Positions 27,180 to 37,131 of a stretch of 53,733 bases of DNA are shown here, piece after piece (positions within the stretch are counted from its first letter, which is position 1; each line of letters starts with the position of its first letter). Origin of the DNA: an uncultured Alteromonadaceae bacterium (GTDB taxonomy: Bacteria > Pseudomonadota > Gammaproteobacteria > Enterobacterales > Alteromonadaceae); the NCBI GenBank assembly GCA_938085045.1, contig CALKGI010000067.1, positions 1 through 53,733 of the forward strand, in the 5' to 3' direction. The translations under genes and the position numbers were made by a program. Below the pieces are notes generated by a model. That model saw only the letters and a program-made list of their open reading frames with translations, was not told the DNA's origin and did not search any database.

Positions 27180-28205
27180 ATGACTATCAAAGTAGCTATT
27201 AATGGATATGGCCGAATTGGCCGTAATATTTTACGCGCACTGTACGAATCAGATTTTCGCAACCAAATAGAAGTGGTTGCCATTAACGATTTGGCCGATG
27301 CCAAACTCAATGTTCATTTAACCCAGTTCGACTCAGTTCATGGACGTTTCAATGCAGATGTCAGCCTAAACGACGACAAATTGATTGTTAACGGCGACCC
27401 AATTCAATTACTACAACAACGTGATCCGGCAGATTTACCGTGGAAAGCGCTAAAAGTAGACGTAGTGCTAGAATGTTCAGGTATTTTTACCTCAAGAGAC
27501 ACTGCAAAGGCACACATCGACGCAGGAGCCAGCAAAGTCATCATCTCTGCACCGGGCAAAAACGTTGATGCAACCATTGTTTATGGCGTTAACGACAACC
27601 TATTAACCAGTGCAGATCAGATAATTTCGAACGCCTCGTGCACCACCAACTGTTTAGCCCCTGTGGCCAAAGTGTTAAACGACTTAGTGGGTATTGAAAG
27701 CGGCAGCATGACCACTATTCACGCAATTACTAACGACCAAAGTATCACAGATGTATGTCACAGCGATTTGTACCGTGCCCGCTGCGCGTCATTATCGATG
27801 ATCCCAACTCAAACTGGCGCAGCCAAAGCAGTGAGCTTAGTTTTGCCTGAACTAGAGGGCAAACTCGACGGTATGGCAGTGCGTGTACCAACAGCCAATG
27901 TGTCGGTAGTCGATTTAACATTCTATGCTGGCAGAGAGACCACCGCAAAAGAAATCAACCAAGCCATGGCAGCAGCAGCCAAAGCCAACCCTAAAGTATT
28001 GGCTTACAACGAGTTACCGTTGGTGTCTATCGACTATAACCATATTCCGGTATCTGCCACCTTTGACGCAGCACAAACCCGTGTTAATGGTCGTTTGGTT
28101 AAGGTTATGGCGTGGTACGACAACGAATGGGGATTCGCTAATCGTATGCTCGATAACACGCTGGCATTGATGGCGTGTGCTTCATTCAGCAGTGAAGCTG
28201 CCTGA
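27180..28205 (+). CDS. gap: Glyceraldehyde-3-phosphate dehydrogenase, type I
   Basis: ATG 27180 lies 4 bp after the eda stop, with AAAGGGA upstream; the longer frame from 27036 overlaps eda and lacks a site. The 341-residue product has NGYGRIGRN, the catalytic [33 protein letters not shown] and the C-terminal [12 protein letters not shown]. These fit phosphorylating GAPDH rather than erythrose-4-phosphate dehydrogenase, whose equivalent loop differs. IND after the second strand suggests NAD use. Placing gap in the Entner-Doudoroff operon links the pathway product straight to lower glycolysis. Confidence 0.95.
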   Translation: MTIKVAINGYGRIGRNILRALYESDFRNQIEVVAINDLADAKLNVHLTQFDSVHGRFNADVSLNDDKLIVNGDPIQLLQQRDPADLPWKALKVDVVLECSGIFTSRDTAKAHIDAGASKVIISAPGKNVDATIVYGVNDNLLTSADQIISNASCTTNCLAPVAKVLNDLVGIESGSMTTIHAITNDQSITDVCHSDLYRARCASLSMIPTQTGAAKAVSLVLPELEGKLDGMAVRVPTANVSVVDLTFYAGRETTAKEINQAMAAAAKANPKVLAYNELPLVSIDYNHIPVSATFDAAQTRVNGRLVKVMAWYDNEWGFANRMLDNTLALMACASFSSEAA

Positions 28206-28241
28206 AAAACTAAAGATAGGCTGGCGTAAAGTGCGCCGCAC

Positions 28242-28283
28242 GGACTTTTACAACGGCGTAGGATAAGGCTGTTTTAAAAGTCC
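28242..28283. other. Hairpin after the Entner-Doudoroff operon
   Basis: GGACTTTT (28242-28249) pairs with AAAAGTCC (28276-28283); the 26-nt interior can add partial pairing. No U-run follows, so it may be an RNA stabiliser or weak terminator 37 bp after gap. Confidence 0.4.
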
Positions 28284-28378
28284 AAATAACCACTAACTTT
28301 AAAATCCTTCCATCTCTTCGTACCACCTTTAACCCCATCTCTCTTTAAAGGCCTCTGCCATTTTATCGCCACCTAACA

Positions 28379-28431
28379 TTGACTTGGATGTTTTTTGCGC
28401 TACAATGATTATGTCATGACTAAAGTGTCAT
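28379..28431 (+). promoter_or_regulatory. Promoter and direct-repeat operator of the DUF6932-XRE pair
   Basis: TTGACT (28379-28384) and TACAAT (28401-28406) are spaced by 16 bp. TGTCAT occurs twice, at 28412-28417 and 28426-28431, over and after the expected start point, in a good position for autorepression by the XRE protein. Confidence 0.6.
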
Positions 28432-28488
28432 AGCGAAAGATTAACAGTGACGTAAATAGCAATAACGAAATGGAAAAGGGAGTTAACG

Positions 28489-28920
28489 ATGAGTATTCCA
28501 GCATTGCAATCAAACGGCGAATTGCCACCGGGTGAGCATGAAGCCACATTAGACGAAATTGAAATCGTTTATGGCAAATCAACAATACGCAGAAAGTCGC
28601 TTATGCAAGGGTTGCGCGAAGCGGCCGACAATTTTGCCTTTTCAGGGGTAACAACACTGTGGGTTGATGGCAGCTTTGTCAGCAGTAAAGACAATCCCGA
28701 CGATATTGATGGCTGTTGGGAATACAGTCCCCATGTCAACGTCGATAAATTAGACCCGATATTTTTGGGTTGCCGCGAGCACATTAAAGCTCTATATGGT
28801 TTAGATTTTTTTATCGCCAATATTATCGAGTCTGAAAGTGGCTTGCCCTTTCCTCGATTCTTTCAGGTAAACCGTGACGGTGAGCCAAAAGGCATTCTTA
28901 AAATAAGGTTGGGAGGTTAA
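28489..28920 (+). CDS. DUF6932 family protein, nucleotidyltransferase-like; possible toxin
   Basis: The 143-residue protein starts with LQSNGELPPGEHEATLDEI, close to the opening of DUF6932 proteins. VDGSFVSSKDNPDDIDG (about 59-75) places Gly61-Ser62 ahead of Asp72-x-Asp74, the GS-x9-DxD pattern of the minimal nucleotidyltransferase fold. Several toxins of toxin-antitoxin systems use that fold to modify tRNA or proteins. It is followed 2 bp later by an XRE-type protein with GGGAGG before its start. The toxin role is inferred from that pairing and the fold pattern. Confidence 0.72.
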   Translation: MSIPALQSNGELPPGEHEATLDEIEIVYGKSTIRRKSLMQGLREAADNFAFSGVTTLWVDGSFVSSKDNPDDIDGCWEYSPHVNVDKLDPIFLGCREHIKALYGLDFFIANIIESESGLPFPRFFQVNRDGEPKGILKIRLGG

Positions 28921-28922
28921 AA

Positions 28923-29339
28923 ATGATCACCAGTGATATTCAATACACAGCGGCGCAACAACAACTGGTAATGTTGACCGAATCGCTTGATGCACCCAAA
29001 AAACAAGGGGTGCCCGATGTAATTGAGCAAGCAGGCAAAGCGCAAACTCGTTCGTTGATTGCCCAAATTCAAACCGATATGCGCGAGTACGATAGACTCA
29101 AAAACACTAGTCCACCAGAAATTAAAATCGAGTCACTAGAAGACTTGATGACAGCGCCCATTCGTTATCGTTTGGCAGCCAATATGAGTCTCGATTCGTT
29201 TGGTCGTAAGGTTTGCGTCAGTGCACGTCAAATTGCCCGTTACGAGCAAGAAAATTATCGTAATACCAACTCCAGCACCTTACAAAAAATCTTGCAAGCA
29301 CTTGATATTCAGCTCGAAGGCACTGTGGCTTGTGAATGA
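28923..29339 (+). CDS. XRE-type helix-turn-helix protein, likely antitoxin/repressor
   Basis: The 138-residue protein has a helical N-terminal half (1-80) and a C-terminal HTH (about 82-135; MSLDSFGRKVCVSARQIARY, then STLQKILQALDI). It has GGGAGG inside the end of the preceding gene and starts 2 bp after its stop. The order effector-then-HTH and the direct repeats at the shared promoter fit a two-gene toxin-antitoxin module with self-control. It is not a known named antitoxin to me. Confidence 0.78.
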   Translation: MITSDIQYTAAQQQLVMLTESLDAPKKQGVPDVIEQAGKAQTRSLIAQIQTDMREYDRLKNTSPPEIKIESLEDLMTAPIRYRLAANMSLDSFGRKVCVSARQIARYEQENYRNTNSSTLQKILQALDIQLEGTVACE

Positions 29340-29427
29340 TTAGGGGCCTGTAAATAACGGCCAACTTGCCAAACCCATAACCTATCTCTAAACTGGTGGC
29401 CATTCTGCGCCACCGGTAATAATAACA

Positions 29428-31182
29428 ATGAAATCCATAACAGCGGGCACCTACGCCGCCCTTCTATTTATACTGGCGATGATGACCAGCCTTTATATCT
29501 CTAGCAGCGTCCAACCAAAATGGCGCGAACAGGCGTTGTCTTTTAACATTTATCAAAATGATGAAGGCGTGCAAGTCTACAAATACAAAGGCAAAGAGCT
29601 GCCTGTGGGGCAAACCGTACCTTACGAACAATCACCACTCAGGCAACAAGCGCTCGACACCGCAACTGACAAACCAGCCCTTGAAGAGCAGTGGGTGGTC
29701 AAACAAAACCCTAATAGCGACTCAAACAAGAACGAACCCCAAATCCAGTTACTCAAACTCAAGTTTCACTTTGGCCTATGGTCATTGTTACCTGCCTTTA
29801 TCGCCATTGCCCTGTGTTTACTGACCAAAGAGCCTGTTACCGCACTGCTTGGCGGCATTGTGTGCGGTGCCTTTATGCTCGGTCGTTTTGATTTAATAGA
29901 AGACGTACTGATACCCAACCTAGCCTCGACCAGCGCTGCGGGGTTGTTGCTATTATACCTGTGGTTACTCGGTGGCTTAATGGGCATTTGGACCAGAACA
30001 GGCGCTGCGCAGGCGTTTGCCGAGTTCATGACCAAACACTTTGTTCGAGGCCCCCGTAGCGCAAAATTGGTGGCTTGGAGCCTTGGCGTGGTGTTCTTTC
30101 AAGGGGGTTCAATCAGCACTGTATTGGTGGGCACCACAGTTAGGCCACTGGCAGACAAAGCAGGCGTAAGCCACGAAGAAATGAGTTACATAGTCGATTC
30201 AACAGGCTCGCCAATCGCCTCTGTATTGGCCTTTAACGCTTGGCCTGCCTATGTTCAAGCGCTAATATTCGTGCCGGGGATTTCATTTTTGGCGACTGAG
30301 TCTGATCGTATATCCTTCTTCTTTCAAAGTATTCCCTTTAGCTTTTACGGCATTCTTGCTGTATTAGGCACCCTACTGCTAAGCCTCGATATCACTCGTT
30401 TCTCGGGTAAAGGCATTCGTGACGCCATGCACCGCTCGCGCACAACTGGCGAACTTGACGCCCCCGGTGCCCGCCCACTAAGCGCCAAAGAATTACAGAA
30501 AAGCTCAGTACCTGAGGGATACAAACCTCATGTCGCAGAGTTTTTCATTCCACTGCTTACTCTCATTGGCATAGCAGTTGGCACCTTTATCGCTTGGGGC
30601 ACACCTAATATCAACTGGGCATTCGCTACTGCGCTCATTATGTCTGGCTTAATCGCCGCAGTTAAGGGCATGGCGATTAATGAATTGATAGAAGGCATAG
30701 GTGATGGATTGAAAAGTGTGGTTTTGGCCTCGGTGTTATTGATGCTGGCAATCACCATAGGTGCCATCAGTAAAGAAATCGGCGGCGCTATCTATTTGGT
30801 AGAACAACTCGGGCAACAAATTCCCTATTGGACATTACCCTTATTCTTACAGCTAATGACAATGGTTATCGCATTTTCAACGGGTTCTAGCTGGGGCACC
30901 TATGCCATCGCCTTTCCGCTGGCGATGCCATTGGCATGGGCTGTAGGAGAAGCTCAAGGATTAGAAAACCCGATATTATACCTGTCAGTTTGTTTCGCCA
31001 CTGTGCTAAATGGCAGTGTCTATGGCGACCAATGCTCGCCAATATCCGACACCACCATATTAAGCTCAATGACCACAGGCACAGATTTGATGGATCATGT
31101 TAAAACTCAAGTTGTGCCCGCGACATTTGCCGCCGGACTTGCTGCTTTAATGTGGATGGGCACGGTTCTGGTTTTTGCTTGA
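29428..31182 (+). CDS. NhaC-family Na+/H+ antiporter
   Basis: The 584-residue protein has about 12 membrane helices after a first helix (8-26) and a long, soluble, likely periplasmic insert (about 28-110) not usual in NhaC. Family marks are [48 protein letters not shown] and [16 protein letters not shown]. It would export sodium or another cation, or exchange organic acids, in exchange for protons, which suits a marine cell. It begins about 90 bp after the XRE gene, without a clear Shine-Dalgarno. Confidence 0.88.
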   Translation: MKSITAGTYAALLFILAMMTSLYISSSVQPKWREQALSFNIYQNDEGVQVYKYKGKELPVGQTVPYEQSPLRQQALDTATDKPALEEQWVVKQNPNSDSNKNEPQIQLLKLKFHFGLWSLLPAFIAIALCLLTKEPVTALLGGIVCGAFMLGRFDLIEDVLIPNLASTSAAGLLLLYLWLLGGLMGIWTRTGAAQAFAEFMTKHFVRGPRSAKLVAWSLGVVFFQGGSISTVLVGTTVRPLADKAGVSHEEMSYIVDSTGSPIASVLAFNAWPAYVQALIFVPGISFLATESDRISFFFQSIPFSFYGILAVLGTLLLSLDITRFSGKGIRDAMHRSRTTGELDAPGARPLSAKELQKSSVPEGYKPHVAEFFIPLLTLIGIAVGTFIAWGTPNINWAFATALIMSGLIAAVKGMAINELIEGIGDGLKSVVLASVLLMLAITIGAISKEIGGAIYLVEQLGQQIPYWTLPLFLQLMTMVIAFSTGSSWGTYAIAFPLAMPLAWAVGEAQGLENPILYLSVCFATVLNGSVYGDQCSPISDTTILSSMTTGTDLMDHVKTQVVPATFAAGLAALMWMGTVLVFA

Positions 31183-31231
31183 TAAGGTGATGAGTAAGTA
31201 TAGGTTTGGCGCTAACATCATCCATGGCGGC

Positions 31232-31248
31232 GGTGCGCACGGCGCACC
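31232..31248. repeat. REP-like palindrome
   Basis: GGTGCGC-ACG-GCGCACC is a perfect 7-bp stem with a 3-nt loop between the convergent antiporter and cinA genes. Palindromes of this composition recur between genes in many bacteria. It may act as a transcript end for both sides. Confidence 0.6.
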
Positions 31249-31258
31249 CTACGTTGAT

Positions 31259-32542
31259 TTATACAGTTTTTGCTACAGCCTTATAAGACTGATAACCCCC
31301 AATAACCTCAACCCCTTCAACATATCGGCGCACCATATCTAGTGCAATTGCGCAGGCGGTTGCTCTTACATTGGTGCGGCCACGATTAGGAATTAAGAGC
31401 ATCTGGCTATAACAGTTGTTTTTGTCTGCCAATGCAAAAGCCACAGTGCCAACGGGTTTTTCGTCTGATCCACCATCAGGCCCAGCAACACCAGTGATTG
31501 ACACCACCAAATCTAAATCGTGTTTTTTAACTGCGCCTTGGGCCATTTCTCGTGCGGTTTCGATGCTGACGGCGCCCACAGCTTCGAGCGTTTCACTGGT
31601 GACATCAGCCAATTGTTGTTTAGCGGTATTGCTATAAGTAACCAAGCCTCTATCGAGATACCAAGAACTGCCGGGATATTCCACCAGTGAGCTTGCCACC
31701 ATACCACCTGTGCAAGACTCAACAGTGCCAAACTTAAAGCCTTCTTGCGCCTGAGCTTTATCTAATAACAACTGATGAACGTGACGGCTCAATGAATTGC
31801 CATCACGTACTACGCAGTAATCACCAACAATATCAGCCACTTGCTCTACTTGTGCCTGCATAGACACCTCTCCTTTACTGAATATTTTCAACTCAATAAA
31901 AGGCATAGCTGCGCGATAACCAAACTCACAACCCTCAGGCAAAGTGACGTCTTCTAATAAAGTCGCCAATGCCGACTCACCTATCCCCAAACACAAAAAA
32001 CGCTTAATAGATAAAGGTTGAGTATCGTTAGAAGCCACCAGCAAAGGCAATATTTGCTCTTTTACCATATGCTTGAATTCGCGGGGCACGCCGGGTGTGA
32101 AAACTAAAGTGGCTTTGCCCAATTTAATCTTAAAACCACACGCCGTGCCTACCGGGTTATCGACAATTTCGCAGCTTTTGGGCAGCATCGCTTGTTTAAT
32201 GTTGCTGTCGGTCATATGCCGACCCATTTTAATAAACATCGCTTTCATGGTCTCTAACCACGATTCGAACAACACAACGGGTTCACCAAGAGCCTGCGCA
32301 GCCGCTTGGGCCGACAGGTCGTCGGTTGTTGGGCCAAGGCCACCGTTAACGATAATGAAGTCGGCGTATTGTGAGCGTTGTTTAAAGGTTTCGACCAGTT
32401 CTTCTAAGTCATCGGCAACGGTGGTTTTATAGCTGAGTTTAAAACCCTGCTCGGTCAATTGACTGGCCAGCCAGCTAGAATTGGTGTCGGTGATGTCACC
32501 GGTGAGCAGTTCGTCGCCGGTGCTGATAAGTTCGATACGCAT
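31259..32542 (-). CDS. cinA: CinA family protein (NMN deamidase / competence-damage type)
   Basis: ATG 32542 was chosen as the family N-terminus MRIELISTGDELLTGDITDT begins there; the longer frame to 32611 overlaps the omega-amidase gene. The 427-residue product has the N-terminal MoCF-like domain (IIVNGGLGPTTDDLS, FTPGVPREF) and the C-terminal NMN amidohydrolase domain (VESCTGGMVASSLVEYPGSS, VTYSNTAKQ, SITGVAGPDGG). The latter turns nicotinamide mononucleotide back to nicotinic acid mononucleotide in NAD recycling. It is last in the four-gene minus-strand operon. Confidence 0.93.
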   Translation of the reverse strand: MRIELISTGDELLTGDITDTNSSWLASQLTEQGFKLSYKTTVADDLEELVETFKQRSQYADFIIVNGGLGPTTDDLSAQAAAQALGEPVVLFESWLETMKAMFIKMGRHMTDSNIKQAMLPKSCEIVDNPVGTACGFKIKLGKATLVFTPGVPREFKHMVKEQILPLLVASNDTQPLSIKRFLCLGIGESALATLLEDVTLPEGCEFGYRAAMPFIELKIFSKGEVSMQAQVEQVADIVGDYCVVRDGNSLSRHVHQLLLDKAQAQEGFKFGTVESCTGGMVASSLVEYPGSSWYLDRGLVTYSNTAKQQLADVTSETLEAVGAVSIETAREMAQGAVKKHDLDLVVSITGVAGPDGGSDEKPVGTVAFALADKNNCYSQMLLIPNRGRTNVRATACAIALDMVRRYVEGVEVIGGYQSYKAVAKTV

Positions 32543-32582
32543 TGAAAGGTCCTTGTAATGGCCAGGTAGGGGATTAGTTGGG

Positions 32583-33356
32583 TTACGACAATTGGAAATC
32601 ATCACCATCAAGATGCGCCGGAAACACCTCTTTAAACTTATTCAAAGCCTTTAAATCTAACGTTTGAACAATAATGTCACACGTGTTATCCGCCGCAGCA
32701 CTTAAGGTATCACCCTTGAAATCATAAGCCGCAGTGCCACCAGAATGACCAACGCCATTGCCATCGTCACCCACTCGGTTAACCGCAAGCACATAACACT
32801 GGTTTTCCATCGCCCGGGCTTGCAACAAGGTATCCCAGACTTTTCTTCTGGCACCGGGCCAGTTGGCGATGTTCAATAACACATCGTAATCATTACGATT
32901 GCGTGACCACACCGGAAAACGCAGGTCATAGCACACCAAGGGCAGTACTTTAAAACCTTTAATTTCAAAGACCTCTCTGGCGTTGCCAGCAACAACATGA
33001 TGATGCTCATTACCCATGCGAAACAAATGTCGTTTGTCGTAATGGCTAACTTCACCACTTGGCGTAACCCAATACAGTCGGTTAGCATTTTTGTCGTCTT
33101 GATTAACCGCAACACTGCCCACCACAACGGCGCCCTTTTGCGCGGCAATGTGCTTCATCCAGTCGAGAATAGGGCCATTGGGCACTTCACCAACATTGGG
33201 TTGGTCAAACGCAAAACCGGTTGCGAAAGTTTCGGGTAACACAATCAGGTCGACCGCGTTAATATCGGCCAATTTGTCGGTTAATCTTTGAGTGTTTTCA
33301 GTCGGGTTCAACCAACAGATATCGGTCTGAACCAACGCAACAGTTAAACTTGACAT
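32583..33356 (-). CDS. Nitrilase-fold omega-amidase (YafV-like)
   Basis: The 257-residue protein has the Glu-Lys-Cys triad of the nitrilase superfamily: Glu42 in LPETF, Lys108 in YDKRHLF and Cys142 in VCYDLRFP. RNRNDYDVLLNIANWP fits the YafV/Nit2-like omega-amidase branch, which hydrolyses 2-oxoglutaramate to 2-oxoglutarate. Its start overlaps the aminotransferase gene by 13 bp, so both are translated together; the aminotransferase would make the keto-amide when it uses glutamine as donor. Confidence 0.9.
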   Translation of the reverse strand: MSSLTVALVQTDICWLNPTENTQRLTDKLADINAVDLIVLPETFATGFAFDQPNVGEVPNGPILDWMKHIAAQKGAVVVGSVAVNQDDKNANRLYWVTPSGEVSHYDKRHLFRMGNEHHHVVAGNAREVFEIKGFKVLPLVCYDLRFPVWSRNRNDYDVLLNIANWPGARRKVWDTLLQARAMENQCYVLAVNRVGDDGNGVGHSGGTAAYDFKGDTLSAAADNTCDIIVQTLDLKALNKFKEVFPAHLDGDDFQLS

Positions 33357-34486
33357 AATATCTGGGCCGCTTGTTTTAAAGTCTCATCGTCTTTGGCAAA
33401 ACACACCCTAATGACTTTGCTTTGTGGCGGTGTTTGATAAAAAACCGACAATGGAATGGTCGCCACTTTATGCACTTTGGTCAGCCAATTACAAAATTCG
33501 GTGTCGGGTAAATCAGATATCGCACTGTAATCAAGTAGCTGAAAATAAGTGCCCTTACATGGCAGTAATGTAAACTGGCTATCTTTTATATGTTCGCAAA
33601 ACACATCACGCTTGTGCTGATAAAACGCACCCAAGCCCGGAATATGTTGCGGGTTTTTATTCATCATATCGGCCAATGCCTTTTGCATTGGTGCCAAAGT
33701 GCAAAACGTCACATACTGATGAATTTTACGAAATTCAGTCGTTATATCTGGCGGGGTAATGCAATAGCCTGTTTTCCAGCCAGTAACATGAAAAGTTTTA
33801 CCAAACGACGAGGTCACAAAGCTTTTTTCGGCCAGTTCAGGGTAACGCAATACGCTGTGGTGCACTTCACCATCAAACACTATGTGTTCGTAAACCTCAT
33901 CAGAAATAAGGTGAATATCGTAACGGTTAACCAAATCTTTAAGCGCAACAATGTCATCTTCGCCTAAAACCGACCCTGTTGGATTATGCGGGCTATTAAT
34001 AATAATCGCCTTGGTTCTTGAGGTCATGCTGCGCTCAACTTCAACCCAATCGATTTTATAATCTGGCGATGCCAACGACAAATGTACACATTTACCACCG
34101 GCCAAATCGATGGCAGGTTCGTAACTGTCGTAAGCGGGGTCAAAAATAATCACTTCATCACCGGGGTGAACTAGCGTTTGTATCGCGACAAAAATAGCTT
34201 CGGTGGCACCCGAGGTTACGGTTACCTGATCGGCGGCAGAAATATTCAATTCGTATTGATTACCAATCATATCGGCAATGGCTTGTTGCAACTCAGGCAT
34301 CCCAGGCATGGGCGCATATTGATTGAAGCCATTATTGACGTAATAATTCACTTGTTGTTTAAGATAAGGGTCACAATCGAAGCTAGGAAAGCCCTGAGAA
34401 AGGTTAATGGCATCATACTGATTGGCCAATGCAGACATTTGACTGAAAATAGTCATGCCCACATTGGGCAGTTTACTTTTTAGCAT
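33344..34486 (-). CDS. PLP aminotransferase, methionine/glutamine type (YbdL-like)
   Basis: The 380-residue class I aminotransferase has NLSQGFPSFD near the start, NSPHNPTG (about 164-171), SDEVYEH with the PLP Asp and the Schiff-base Lys230 in SSFGKTFHVTGWKTGY. These segments match YbdL and kynurenine/glutamine transaminase relatives, which favour methionine and aromatic amino acids. Coupled overlap with the omega-amidase gene supports a glutamine-transaminase-type salvage of keto acids such as that of methionine. It follows the protease gene by 35 bp. Confidence 0.92.
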   Translation of the reverse strand: MLKSKLPNVGMTIFSQMSALANQYDAINLSQGFPSFDCDPYLKQQVNYYVNNGFNQYAPMPGMPELQQAIADMIGNQYELNISAADQVTVTSGATEAIFVAIQTLVHPGDEVIIFDPAYDSYEPAIDLAGGKCVHLSLASPDYKIDWVEVERSMTSRTKAIIINSPHNPTGSVLGEDDIVALKDLVNRYDIHLISDEVYEHIVFDGEVHHSVLRYPELAEKSFVTSSFGKTFHVTGWKTGYCITPPDITTEFRKIHQYVTFCTLAPMQKALADMMNKNPQHIPGLGAFYQHKRDVFCEHIKDSQFTLLPCKGTYFQLLDYSAISDLPDTEFCNWLTKVHKVATIPLSVFYQTPPQSKVIRVCFAKDDETLKQAAQILCQV

Positions 34487-34521
34487 AAGATTACCTGTTG
34501 ATGATGATAAGTATGAGCGAA

Positions 34522-35676
34522 TTAGCTTTGCAGCATTCTAAGCGGTAACCCTAACATATCATCACCCATTCCGGCAAAAAACCAAATCACACCAATCAAA
34601 CAAGTCACTGTGACAAAATACCAAACCGCCGCAAAAAACTGGCCGTAATGGTCAAGTCCCAACAAATGACTGTCGTGCCTTTTACGCCATGCCACCATGA
34701 TCTCGGCACTGCCCACCAATAACAACAGAGCAATCAAAGTCAGGCCCAAACCAAAACCTAAAACCCCAGCAAGGCCAACCACACCAAGCCCGACCACAGC
34801 AACCGTTTTGATGTCCATCGACGCGCTGATATTTTTGACAATATGACCGCCATCCAGAGGCAATATCGGAAACAACGTAAACAAATTAAGCAGCGCATTT
34901 AAAGACGCTAAAGCTGCAAAAAAGATATCACCAGTCATTCCATATACCAGCATATAAAGCAACGACAGCAATAAACCAAAACAAGGTCCCATTAGGGCAA
35001 TCACCACGGCCTGCCAGCGGGTGTTGACCTTTTCGTCGCGCATGGCAAAACCGCCAAAAAACGGAATAAGGTAAATACCACGTGTCTTGAGGCCAAAATG
35101 TTTCATTGCCAACACATGCCCCCACTCATGAAACATCAAGCTGATAAACAACACCACGCCAAAAGTGAGTGAAAACAAACTCGAATACACAGCCAAAGAA
35201 GCCCCGGCTAACGCCAGCTTAATCGTCTTAGTCGATTTAAATAATTTAACAGCAAAAGTGGTGAGGCTCACCAAAGAGAAGGTTCTTTTGGTTTGAGGTA
35301 GTTCAAACGGCACTTGATGCTCAATATCCTTATAATTGCGCTTACCATCTTCCATCAACTCATCATCAACATACAGTTTATAAACCACTTCGAATGGTTG
35401 CCATTGAACATCGAGTTGAATACGACAGCGCAACAACTTAGGGGTGTTGTCATAACCCTCGTCGCTTTTTATACCGTTGAGTTGAATATTGAATTCGTGA
35501 ACATATTGGCCATTGCTGGTAGCCGAGGCGGGTTTTTGCGAGACAAGTTCGTTGTTCCAAAACAACTCCTGCCAGCCCGCCATAGAGCCTTCTACCCGTA
35601 GCGGTTGACCGAGATAATCAATTTTAAGTAATTCCAATGAGCAGCCCTCCAAATAAAAACTCTGCTTCACTTTCAT
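34522..35676 (-). CDS. M50 family site-2-type membrane metalloprotease
   Basis: The 384-residue protein has a soluble N-terminal half (1-135) of unknown type and a C-terminal membrane part with HEWGH (183-187) as zinc site and LPLDGGH (273-279) as the LDG motif. These are the S2P signatures. About six membrane helices can be drawn. It would cut within the membrane, perhaps a regulator. No substrate is apparent. It is first in the operon with the aminotransferase, omega-amidase and cinA, an unusual partner set. Confidence 0.88.
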   Translation of the reverse strand: MKVKQSFYLEGCSLELLKIDYLGQPLRVEGSMAGWQELFWNNELVSQKPASATSNGQYVHEFNIQLNGIKSDEGYDNTPKLLRCRIQLDVQWQPFEVVYKLYVDDELMEDGKRNYKDIEHQVPFELPQTKRTFSLVSLTTFAVKLFKSTKTIKLALAGASLAVYSSLFSLTFGVVLFISLMFHEWGHVLAMKHFGLKTRGIYLIPFFGGFAMRDEKVNTRWQAVVIALMGPCFGLLLSLLYMLVYGMTGDIFFAALASLNALLNLFTLFPILPLDGGHIVKNISASMDIKTVAVVGLGVVGLAGVLGFGLGLTLIALLLLVGSAEIMVAWRKRHDSHLLGLDHYGQFFAAVWYFVTVTCLIGVIWFFAGMGDDMLGLPLRMLQS

Positions 35677-35737
35677 TATAGTTTATCTGTAGATTTGTCA
35701 GTCATTCACGGGGGATATGATGGAATTAATTTAAATA

Positions 35738-36553
35738 TTACAAGGTATTGGCGACAACTTGAACGGGATACAGGGTCTGTTGGTGCTTTAATAAGTCATT
35801 TTCAGCCAAATAACGAACAATAGAAGAATAAGTCGCGGTTTTTACCTTTGAATTGTGGTCATCCAAGGTTAAATCGTCCATAAACAGTGCCGCCATATGT
35901 AACTTCAAACCGCTTGTCTCAAGTGTCTGTGGTTTAAAATAGGCCTTAGCATTGGCTTTGAGTTGCTTAATGTCTTTGGTTTGGTAAATCGCAGCATTAA
36001 TTAAATCTAGGGTAAATTCAGTGCAATTTTGAAATTGACTATTAAACGGGTTGGCCAATACTGAATAACTCGGATTATGCAGCTGTTGATATTCACCAGA
36101 GTCAATTAATGCCAATAACCTTTTTTGCACAGCCGCCGTCGGAATGGCAATACCCGCTTTAAGTTCAGATACACCAGCAAAGAAATTGGCCGGATAATCA
36201 ATGACCAACTCACTTTGCGACAACGCCTGATTCTGTTGATACAGGTTATAAATCGCATAACCTGGCACTTGCTTACCCTCGTCGGTTGTTATCATCGAAT
36301 AAACGGCTAAAGCAGTATGGGTATATTCAATGCCCTCGGGCAATTCATCACTTGCCCGGCCCACTCTACCCAACAGAAAAACTCGTGCGCCGTGCTTTGC
36401 AGCGGTTTTCTCGACCAATTTGGCAAAATCAATTAACTGCTCAGCATTGAGCTGCTCGTTTACTTCACCTTCTCTACTGCCTGCGGTGGCCGTTGTTATG
36501 GTTAGGCAAAACATCAAACACAATAGGGTGAAACAGCGCATCACAATATTCAT
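35738..36553 (-). CDS. DUF2145 exported protein
   Basis: The 271-residue protein has a signal peptide (LLCLMFCLTITTATA) and family marks: DFAKLVEKTAAKHGARVFLL, the LPEGIEYTHTALAVYS segment, DYPANFFAG and QNCTEFTLDLINAA. The Cys of QNCTE and His of YTHTA recall a papain-like (NlpC-type) fold proposed for DUF2145. The function is unknown. The start overlaps the stop of the small gene at 36550-36891 by 4 bp, indicating coupled translation. Confidence 0.85.
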   Translation of the reverse strand: MNIVMRCFTLLCLMFCLTITTATAGSREGEVNEQLNAEQLIDFAKLVEKTAAKHGARVFLLGRVGRASDELPEGIEYTHTALAVYSMITTDEGKQVPGYAIYNLYQQNQALSQSELVIDYPANFFAGVSELKAGIAIPTAAVQKRLLALIDSGEYQQLHNPSYSVLANPFNSQFQNCTEFTLDLINAAIYQTKDIKQLKANAKAYFKPQTLETSGLKLHMAALFMDDLTLDDHNSKVKTATYSSIVRYLAENDLLKHQQTLYPVQVVANTL

Positions 36554-36891
36554 ATACCCTGTGCCTTTTTACCTTGAATCTTTTTACCTTGAATATGGGT
36601 TTTGGCTGCCGCTGCATCTTTAGGTGGCGGGCCTGCAATAACTGTTTCATCAGCGATAGGCAAAGGTTTATCGAAGTTGTCATTAGCATTTATACTGCCT
36701 TGAACTGCTGTTCCAACAATAAAAATTGGCACAACAACGCTTGCTGCAACCACACTTATCGTGGCTTGGGATACAGAGCCTGCTGTTGCGGCAGAATGCT
36801 TGCTGCCATCAGTAGAACTCGCGGCAAAACTGCTTGGTGCCATTGCGGCCAAAGTTAGCATTAGGGCAATTTTGGTTTGTTTTAAGTTCAT
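36550..36891 (-). CDS. Small exported or membrane protein paired with DUF2145
   Basis: The 113-residue protein has a signal peptide (KIALMLTLAAMAPSSFA), a second hydrophobic stretch (about 43-64, ISVVAASVVVPIFIVGTAV) and a basic tail with a repeated QGKK (IQGKKIQGKKAQG). It is translationally coupled to the DUF2145 gene (ATGA-type overlap). I do not recognise the family; it may anchor or chaperone its partner. Confidence 0.75.
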   Translation of the reverse strand: MNLKQTKIALMLTLAAMAPSSFAASSTDGSKHSAATAGSVSQATISVVAASVVVPIFIVGTAVQGSINANDNFDKPLPIADETVIAGPPPKDAAAAKTHIQGKKIQGKKAQGI

Positions 36892-37020
36892 GTTGGTTTT
36901 CCTTGGTTGTTATCGGTTGATGGGGCTAGTGTGCGATAAGTCAGAGGAATATAAAACCTTTTGGTGGTTCGCATTGATTTTTGGTAGCTCAGGTATTAAA
37001 TTATGATACCTTCAGGGTGC

Positions 37021-37035
37021 CCGTGCGTAGCACGG
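37021..37035. repeat. Short REP-like hairpin
   Basis: CCGTGC-GTA-GCACGG, a perfect 6-bp stem with 3-nt loop, lies between the small exported protein gene and the mobile element. The remainder of 36892-37131 has no supported gene. Confidence 0.45.
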
Positions 37036-37131
37036 TCCGAGGTTACGAGGAGCTAAGCGCACCTTTGAACAAGTCGTAATAGGGTTGATTGATGTTGAAG
37101 AGGATGGTGCAAATACCCCATTGCCGAGCCT

